A stretch of DNA of 64,000 bases from Streptomyces sp. CB00455 (GTDB lineage: Bacteria; Actinomycetota; Actinomycetes; Streptomycetales; Streptomycetaceae): the NCBI RefSeq assembly GCF_001905445.1, contig NZ_LIVQ01000010.1, forward strand, positions 156,143 through 220,142. Reading direction: 5' to 3'. The translations under genes were made by a program, and so were the position numbers. The notes below the pieces were generated by a model, which had not been told where the DNA came from, did not search any database, and worked only from the letters and a program-made list of their open reading frames with translations. Positions 58,966-64,000 of this stretch are shown here, piece after piece (the first letter of the stretch is position 1; every line of letters starts with the position of its first letter).

Positions 58966-61047
58966 TCAGAGGGTGCCGGTGGTGCTGAGGGTACCCAGAG
59001 TGCCCGCGATGCCTTGGAGGCTGACCGGTGTGGTCGACGACCAGGTGCGGTCGGTGCGGCGTGTGGTGTGCAGGAGCTTGCCGTCAGTGGTGGTGACGGT
59101 GAGCTGGAGTTCACCATTGACACTTGTTGCGGCCGCGGACTTGGCGGTGATGGTTCCGAAGATGTCCTTCAGCTCGGCGAAGCGCTCCCATGTGCCGTTG
59201 GCATTGCGCATGCCGTGGTACTGGCGGATGCCGTTGTCGGTGGTGATGACGATGTGGGCGTCGCCACCGATGCCGGCCATGCTCACCGAGTTGATGGGGT
59301 CGGTGGATCCGGCGGCTCCCGCGATGTCGCCCCAGATGCTCCACTGCCCGGAGGCGTTGCGGACGGTGTGGTAGGCCTTGCCGCCGGCGACGGGAACGAC
59401 CTGGAGCTGGCCTCCGGCGGTGGCAGCGGTCGCAACGGAGGTCACGGTGCCGATCGGGCCGGCGACCGGTGCGAGATCGCCGAACTTGGTCCAGTTCCCG
59501 TCGGCCTTGCGCACGGCGTGGAAGACCTTGCCACTGGCGACCGCGACGACGTGGAGGTCGCCACCGATGGATACGGCCGACACCTGAGTGAGGCCTGCGA
59601 GGGAGTTGGTCATCGGGAACACGTCGCCGAAGCCGGTCCACGTGCCGTTCGCGTTGCGGACGGTGTGGAACAGGCCGCCGGTGTTGCTGACCGCCAGGAC
59701 GTGGGTGGCGCCCTCGATGCCGGCAGCGGCCGCGGTACGGATACCACCGATGCTGTTGGCCATGGTCTGGACGTCGGTGAACCCGGTCCAGGAGCCGTCG
59801 GCCAGACGAATGCCCTGGAAGAGGCTGGAGCCGGCCTGTACCAGGGCCTCGGTCTTCCAGCCCGGTGCCAGGGCTCGGGTCTGCTGAACCCACTCGCCCA
59901 GGTTGTCGACCCGGGTCACGAATGCGCCGGTTCGGGTTTCGGCGCTGCCCAGGCAACCGCCTTGCCAGGATCGGCTGACGACACCGAGGAGCACGTACTC
60001 GCGGACGTCCACCTGACGCACCGCGGGGCCGCCGGCGTCACCCGCGCACACGGTGGCGTCCGCCGGCGTCTTCGCGGTGATGTCAAAGCCGGTCGCCGTG
60101 GTGGTCCCGGCCGTGAAGGCGGCCTCGTGGCGTGAGGCAGGGACCCATTCGGTCTTGGTCCGCCCGAAACCGGCTACGGTCAGTTGCTGGCCCGTTGTGG
60201 GAGCCGTGGAGGAGACAAGGGCGGGCGTGATGTTGGAAGCGGGCTTGGCGAGACGGGCCATGACCAGATCCCGGTCGGGATGCGGGACCAGTTCCACGAT
60301 GTCGCTTGTGTGACCCCCCAGCAGGGGGAGGTCGCGCAGGCCGACCACGACGGTCGTCTTGTCCTTGGGAGCCCCTGCGGCCACCTCGTTGATCTGCGTG
60401 GGGTCGTCGGCGAAGCAGCTCTTGGCGGAGAGGACCCATTGCGGGTCGACCAGCGTCGCGGAGCAGGAGCGCTTGGCGTCACCGATGGTGAGTTTCCCGC
60501 TGAACGCAAGCCCGCTGATGTCGACGGACACACCAGGAGGTGTGGCGGCGGCGCCGGTTACGCGCAATTCGAGCAGCGTGGACTTGGCGTCCTCGTTGGT
60601 GCCCTCGCCCACGCCGACCACGGTGTCGCGCTTGACGTCGACGGTTTCGTTCTTGCCGTCCGTTGTGAGGCTGGCGCGCAGGTCTCGCCCGGTGGTCTGG
60701 ATGCGGAACGTGTCTGCGACGGTGAGTGCGAGGACTCCGGTGGCGCCGGGAGCGCGGAAGCATATGCGGTAGAGCGGCAGTGTGATGGGACGGGCCCACA
60801 CCGCGATCTGGTGGGGTGCGTCGCAGGGGACGTGGGTGATCCCGCCGTCGCCCCTGATCAGCTTGGCGCCGGTCGCGGCGAGCACCGCGTCGGCGCCGGG
60901 GTAGGCGCCGTTCTCGACTGCAACCGGTGCGGCGGCGTTGGCCGCCGGTTCTGCCACGGCGGCGGCGGTGGGAGCAGCCGATGTGCCGAGAATCGCAGCG
61001 GCCACGGTCGCCGCGATGGGCAGCAGCCGTCGTTTCTGCAAAGCCAT
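58966..61047 (-). CDS. Secreted trypsin-like pseudoprotease with beta-propeller-like C-terminal repeats
   Basis: A 693-residue exported protein: signal peptide KRRLLPIAATVAAAILGTSA, a beta-rich N-terminal region to ~190, a chymotrypsin-fold domain ~190-400 and tectonin/PLL-like repeats ~410-680 (GSWTGFTDVQTM, GTWTGFGDVFPM, GNWTKFGDLAPV, GQWSIWGDIAGA, GTWERFAELKDI). The protease triad is broken: the usual AAHC reads AKSC (His to Ser) and GDSGGP reads GDAGGP (Ser to Ala), while the Asp region RDLVMARL remains. It is therefore probably a binding or scaffold protein, not a protease. It is divergent from the truncated ALF gene. Confidence 0.85.
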   Translation of the reverse strand: MALQKRRLLPIAATVAAAILGTSAAPTAAAVAEPAANAAAPVAVENGAYPGADAVLAATGAKLIRGDGGITHVPCDAPHQIAVWARPITLPLYRICFRAPGATGVLALTVADTFRIQTTGRDLRASLTTDGKNETVDVKRDTVVGVGEGTNEDAKSTLLELRVTGAAATPPGVSVDISGLAFSGKLTIGDAKRSCSATLVDPQWVLSAKSCFADDPTQINEVAAGAPKDKTTVVVGLRDLPLLGGHTSDIVELVPHPDRDLVMARLAKPASNITPALVSSTAPTTGQQLTVAGFGRTKTEWVPASRHEAAFTAGTTTATGFDITAKTPADATVCAGDAGGPAVRQVDVREYVLLGVVSRSWQGGCLGSAETRTGAFVTRVDNLGEWVQQTRALAPGWKTEALVQAGSSLFQGIRLADGSWTGFTDVQTMANSIGGIRTAAAAGIEGATHVLAVSNTGGLFHTVRNANGTWTGFGDVFPMTNSLAGLTQVSAVSIGGDLHVVAVASGKVFHAVRKADGNWTKFGDLAPVAGPIGTVTSVATAATAGGQLQVVPVAGGKAYHTVRNASGQWSIWGDIAGAAGSTDPINSVSMAGIGGDAHIVITTDNGIRQYHGMRNANGTWERFAELKDIFGTITAKSAAATSVNGELQLTVTTTDGKLLHTTRRTDRTWSSTTPVSLQGIAGTLGTLSTTGTL

Positions 61048-61339
61048 GGGGTCACTTTCGTAGTGAGGGAACAGCCGCCCGGCGGGCGGACAATCGATGC
61101 GCCATGAGAGGGCGCGGAATCAGCCGCAAGAGCCCTGGCGATCATGGGAATAGTAATCTGCACGATGCTCGGCAGATAACTCGCGCTCAAAAGGGAACAT
61201 AACTGTCGTATCGTCAGCTAGGCCCTGGCAAAGCCGGGTTGTGGCCATCACCACTCCCACACCCGGGCACCTCGACCACCGGAATGGTGATCACCGCTCT
61301 CCTCCTTCGTTAGGCTCATCCCCTTTGCGGAAATCGGCG
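61048..61339. promoter_or_regulatory. Divergent region, with element shared with the toxin promoter
   Basis: The right part (about 61190-61339) is similar to sequence upstream of the toxin gene at 51675, including CGTCAGCTA near 61211 and AAATCGGCGATGTGG at the start codon. The left part should hold the pseudoprotease promoter. Confidence 0.5.
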
Positions 61340-61710
61340 ATGTGGAATCGAGTAGGGGGAAGTCTGTTGCCTTCAGAGATACTTCAGGGTCGGCGAGGCG
61401 AAGGGAGATCCGGCCGCGCACGCATGCTGGTTACCGGACTGCTCTCGTTCGCATTGCTCTCCGGCCTCGTGTCGGCGCCGCCCGCGGGGGCCGCCGACCC
61501 GCCGGCCACCGGTCTGGGTGCCACCCAGCGGGGGATGGTCGTGGCTTCTGGAAGTCGGGCGGCCCGGCCGTCCGGGCTGCTGCCGAGCGAGCGCTGACCG
61601 GATCTGACGCGAGCGTCGTTCAGTTCCTGGGGACTGAGCGGGCTGCCGCCGAGTACCAGGACGACAAGGAGGCGGCACTCCAGATCGTCGCCCAGGGGAC
61701 GGTGGCGCCG
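61340..61710 (+). pseudogene. Truncated paralogue of the ALF-repeat toxin 5' end
   Basis: From ATG 61340 it encodes WNRVGGSLLPSEILQGRRGE, a signal peptide TGLLSFALLSGLVSAPPAGA and DPPATGLGATQRGMVV, nearly matching the first 70 residues of the 1405-residue toxin. A one-base deletion near 61550 shifts the frame; in the next frame FWKSGGPAVRAAAERALTGS and EYQDDKEAALQIVAQG continue the match. It ends at ~61710 against a helicase relic. Thus about 370 bases of a second, lost toxin gene remain. Confidence 0.9.
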
Positions 61711-61745
61711 CTGCTGGCCGGCGTCCTGTCAATCACCCGGCGGGC

Positions 61746-62460
61746 CTATTCCACTCCCAGCTGGGCGAGCCCGGTGAGCTGCGCCGGGTCGAGCCGGTCG
61801 CGGCGCGCTTTCTGATTCCCGATCCAGATCCCCGTACGGGCAGGACCTCGACCACACCGCACCCCGGCAGCCGTCCCTCCCGCGCGACGTACTGCGCCAG
61901 GGCCGTGATGCCCTTCTGAAACGCCCCGCCGCCCGCGCCCGGCCCGGAGTCACGGCGGCCTTGCGTGCCCGTACGGCCTTCTTCACGTCCAGCTTGCCGA
62001 GCCTGCGCTGTTGCTCCTGGTTCAGCTTGCTGAGGTCCCGGCGCTAGGCGGTGAGCCAGCGGCCGAGGTCGTCGCCGTGCAGGGTGGCCCCGGGCACGAC
62101 GTCGGCGAGCTGGGCGCGGCCCGCGAGGAGCTGGGCGAGGTAGGCGTAGTGCCGCTGCCAGTCGTCCACCCCAGCTTGCGCGGGTTCCAGTCCGGATCGA
62201 CGGCCGCGAGCTTCTCCGCCCGCCGACCGGCGCGGTCGGGGTCCTTCGCGAGCCCGCCGGGGCGCCGGCTGTTCGTCAACCACTGCCCCGCGGCTTTGTC
62301 CAGGGCGGTCGGGTGCCGTGGGGCGGCCAGGGTCCCGTGCAGTGTGAAGTAGGCCCGCGCGGCGGCGAGGTTCTCGGCGAAGCCGGCGTCGGCGGTATCC
62401 CACACGATCCCCAGCTCCTCCAGCTCGGCCGCGTGTGTCGTCGGCCAGTGTGCTACGCGG
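61746..62460 (-). pseudogene. Helicase-associated-domain protein relic
   Basis: Leftward frames encode tandem helicase-associated (HA) repeats: ELEELGIVWDTADAGFAENL and AARAYFTLHGTLAAPRHPTA, then in a second frame WQRHYAYLAQLLAGRAQLAD and LHGDDLGRWLTA, an in-frame TAG, RRDLSKLNQEQQRRLGKLDV and finally DRLDPAQLTGLAQLGVE. These repeats form the C-terminus of large Streptomyces DEAD/DEAH helicases. The motor domain is absent. Terminal helicase genes (ttrA-type) occur close to Streptomyces telomeres, so this may be such a remnant. Confidence 0.75.
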
Positions 62461-62793
62461 CGTTTGGCCGTCCATGGGGCCGCAGAGGTTGTCCTCACGA
62501 GGTGGTGCTTGGTTTGTGGTGGTCAGGCCGGTGTGTGTGGCTTGGTGGGGGGCAGTGCGATGCGGTGAGGTTGGTGTCACTGGGTGAGTTGGCCTGGACG
62601 ACGGGACGTGGCGTAGTACTGGGCAGATGGCTGTGGCACCCAGACCGTAGGTGGCAATCCAGGCCCCAGCGGGGGATGCCCCCTAGGCCATTGTCTATCC
62701 GCGTTGGAGAAATGAAGCAGTAGGCCGTCTCTTTCGGATCTTGTCTGGCGCGGGCCGCCCGGCGCACCTGGTCGTCGGCAGTCCTGGCGGCTC
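62461..62793. other. Spacer, no gene seen
   Basis: About 330 bases between the helicase relic and the small leftward gene. Open frames lack recognisable domains. A G/T-rich stretch at 62500-62560 is noted. Confidence 0.45.
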
Positions 62794-63099
62794 TCAGGTC
62801 GCTGGTGTCCTGCCGGCGTGCGGGGCCGGGTCCACGGCGGACCACCAGGCGATCAGCCGGTCGGCCATCGCATCGGTCTGGTGGTCGGCGGGGTCGAGTC
62901 CGAAGTGGTCCTCCAGCTCATACCAGAGGAATTCGCCGATCTCCGCCCGCGTGGTGCCACGGCGGAGGCGCTGGAACAAAGGGGCGAACATGCAGTCATA
63001 TTCGTCATGCGAGAGGTCGGCGACGCCGATCGGATCCCACTCGTTGAGCAGATAACGCAGGTTGTCGAACAGTACGGCCGACGGAGTCCAGGTGGGCAT
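62794..63099 (-). CDS. DUF1871-like small hypothetical protein
   Basis: A 101-residue acidic protein: LFDNLRYLLNEWDPIGVADL, HDEYDCMFAPLFQRLRRGTT and RAEIGEFLWYELEDHFGLDP. The NEWDPIGV and DEYD motifs recall DUF1871 and Streptomyces immunity-like proteins of the same pattern. Start ATG 63099 has a weak GGGTGGC ahead; the longer frame upstream is Arg-rich and unlikely. It is intact, within 1 kb of the telomere. Function unknown; immunity against contact or secreted toxins is one possibility. Confidence 0.55.
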   Translation of the reverse strand: MPTWTPSAVLFDNLRYLLNEWDPIGVADLSHDEYDCMFAPLFQRLRRGTTRAEIGEFLWYELEDHFGLDPADHQTDAMADRLIAWWSAVDPAPHAGRTPAT

Positions 63100-63272
63100 C
63101 GGCCCAGACTGCCACCCGGGGGCGACTGCCGCCGCCGAAATATTGCGGGGCCCTTCCTCGTGAGCGCGGCAGCCCGCGGCAGTGTGGCGGTGCGGGCGCC
63201 GGCGCCCGGCCAGCATCAGTAGTCGCACAGATATCCCGGTAGCGGTCGGGTAGCTTGTGCTTGTTGGCGCAG

Positions 63273-63350
63273 GGGGCAGGTAGCGCAGTGGTCGACGCAC
63301 TTCCCTTCAAAAAGGGGGGGGGTGACGCTGGTTCGAATCCGGTCCTGACC
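63273..63350 (+). tRNA. tRNA-like sequence, probably a tRNA pseudogene
   Basis: The parts of a tRNA appear in order: a 5' acceptor strand GGGCAG pairing 5 of 6 with CTGACC at 63345-63350, TAGCGCAGTGGTCGACGCA as a D-arm, a CCCTTCAAAAAGGGG anticodon-type hairpin and the T-arm GGTTCGAATCC. If the loop is CTTCAAA the anticodon is UCA. The G-run after the hairpin gives an abnormal anticodon stem and loop, so it may be non-functional. No encoded CCA. Confidence 0.4.
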
Positions 63351-63548
63351 GCTCCGTCGCATTCGTCCCGTACCGCGACCGACGGCAGTAGCCCCGCCCA
63401 ACGGTTCGGTAGCCGAATCCTGTGGAACAGGCTCATGCCGGGCCGTGGAGCGAGCTGAACCTCTCTTGCCCCCTGGCCTGTGTGAGGGGGGCGGCCGGTG
63501 GGTGCCTGGGGGGCGTGTGTGGCTCTGGAAGCCGGGCAGTTGAGGGGT

Positions 63549-63707
63549 ATGACTTCACTCATGTTGGTTGCCTCAGAGTTGGCGCAGGGCGACAGGCCGG
63601 AGGGGCCTCCGTGGCTCAAGTGGGCGTTCCTGGCGGTGTGGATTGCCCTTGCCCCCTGGGTCATCTACAAACTGCATAGGCATGGCTATTTGAGAAGACG
63701 ACGCTGA
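63549..63707 (+). CDS. Last gene before the telomere: 52-residue membrane protein
   Basis: MTSLMLVASELAQGDRPEGP leads into one membrane helix (WLKWAFLAVWIALAPWVIYK) and a basic cytoplasmic tail HRHGYLRRRR. ATG 63549 has GAGGGG three bases ahead, and an upstream in-frame start at 63498 is possible. The stop lies only 27 bases from the first telomeric palindrome. The family was not recognised; its position makes a link to end maintenance or simply a leftover small gene equally possible. Confidence 0.45.
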   Translation: MTSLMLVASELAQGDRPEGPPWLKWAFLAVWIALAPWVIYKLHRHGYLRRRR

Positions 63708-63733
63708 CCCCTCTGCCAGCTGGAATGGCTTTG

Positions 63734-64000
63734 GGGTGGGGGAGCGGAGCGGACCCACCCAACGACCGTCAGCCTCAGACCCCGTGAAACGGGGTCACCC
63801 AGGCCCGCGGAGCGGGCCGTCCGGGGTGGAGCGCAGCGGAATCCCCGAACCAGTCCGCAGCGCAGCGCAGGACTCCGGCCAAAGGCCGGCCCCAGCCGGC
63901 GAAGCCGGCCGCCGAGCGAAGCAAGGCTCCCCCCTAGGGCGGAGCGCAGCGGAGCCCTGTCTCTTCCAAGCGCGCAGCGCTTGGGGACCCGCTCCGCGGG
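63734..64000. other. Telomere: terminal palindromes of a linear replicon
   Basis: About ten hairpins, mostly with three-base GNA loops, run to the last base. Clear ones: 63734-63760 (GGGTGGG/CCCACCC), 63778-63796 (GACCCCGTGAAACGGGGTC), 63802-63818 (GGCCCGCGGAGCGGGCC), 63822-63847, 63852-63874, 63875-63889 (CCGGCCAAAGGCCGG), 63895-63909 (GCCGGCGAAGCCGGC), 63936-63958, 63966-63984 (CCAAGCGCGCAGCGCTTGG) and 63988-64000 (CCCGCTCCGCGGG). The complement of the last 13 bases is the archetypal Streptomyces telomere start. These palindromes fold the 3' overhang that Tpg/Tap recognise after replication. Confidence 0.95.

Noticed and set aside
63734..64000. A CRISPR array or IS cluster as the source of the repeated palindromes
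   Set aside because: The palindromes differ in sequence, have no constant repeat or spacer length, and end with the known telomeric 13-mer.

Overview
High-GC actinobacterial DNA, almost certainly Streptomyces: biased third codon positions, GTG and TTG starts, ATGA/GTGA stop-start overlaps, and typical Streptomyces families (DUF4097, MAB_1171c, DUF6000, ALF-repeat toxins, Tpg). The right edge is the physical end of a linear replicon. The last ~270 bases are a chain of short palindromes with GNA loops, and the final 13 bases read, on the complement, as the classic Streptomyces telomere start CCCGCGGAGCGGG. A terminal-protein (tpg) homologue lies about 15 kb inside. The window is therefore the terminal 64 kb of a chromosome arm or linear plasmid; the sequence does not say which.

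Layout. (1) 0.1-18.2 kb, intact and operonic: a biosynthetic cluster for what looks like a chorismate-derived, probably hydroxybenzoate-type, glycoside. A six-gene leftward operon holds rmlB, rmlA, a glycosyltransferase, a chorismate-lyase-like/DAHP-synthase fusion, an aromatic-acid-type MFS carrier and aroC. A rightward set holds a left-handed beta-helix acyltransferase, a two-domain alpha-toroid protein, an MFS exporter, an MDR oxidoreductase, an ArsR regulator and an aldo/keto reductase, then an XRE/ImmA-IrrE/MAB_1171c trio. A 22-bp motif occurs once in the divergent promoter region and once just upstream of arsR. (2) 18.2-31.9 kb: a mosaic of live small genes (a PIN toxin-antitoxin pair with a 24-bp perfect palindrome, TetR plus flavin monooxygenase, RraA, SMI1) and many broken genes (Tn3 transposase pieces, WD40, acyltransferase, HEAT, Vgb).

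(3) 32.1-36.1 kb: an SDP-like antimicrobial peptide operon (sdpC-sdpA-sdpB) divergent from an SdpI-like DUF1648 membrane protein, a second membrane protein and a GntR regulator, closed by a strong terminator. (4) 36.1-51.5 kb: more relics, a quinone oxidoreductase, a TfoX/NTF2 pair, a membrane-tethered Mrr-type nuclease, a cold-shock protein, a STAS/PP2C partner-switch pair, a frameshifted tpg and an IS5-family element carrying a DinB-family gene. (5) 51.7-64 kb: a 1405-residue secreted polymorphic toxin (ALF repeats, Hint, Ntox27-like tip) with a leucine-rich-repeat-variant neighbour, a cas3 relic, a complete 0.9-kb IS, a trypsin-like pseudoprotease with beta-propeller-like repeats, a truncated copy of the toxin 5' end, a helicase-associated-domain relic, a tRNA-like sequence and the telomere.

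Intactness falls toward the end: left of 18 kb nearly every gene is whole, while right of it about half of the recognisable genes are fragments, as expected of a Streptomyces arm where recombination and transposition are tolerated. Conflict functions (SDP toxin, polymorphic toxin, toxin-antitoxin, restriction) are concentrated in the same arm. All assignments come from reading the sequence and remembered family motifs; no database search was run.
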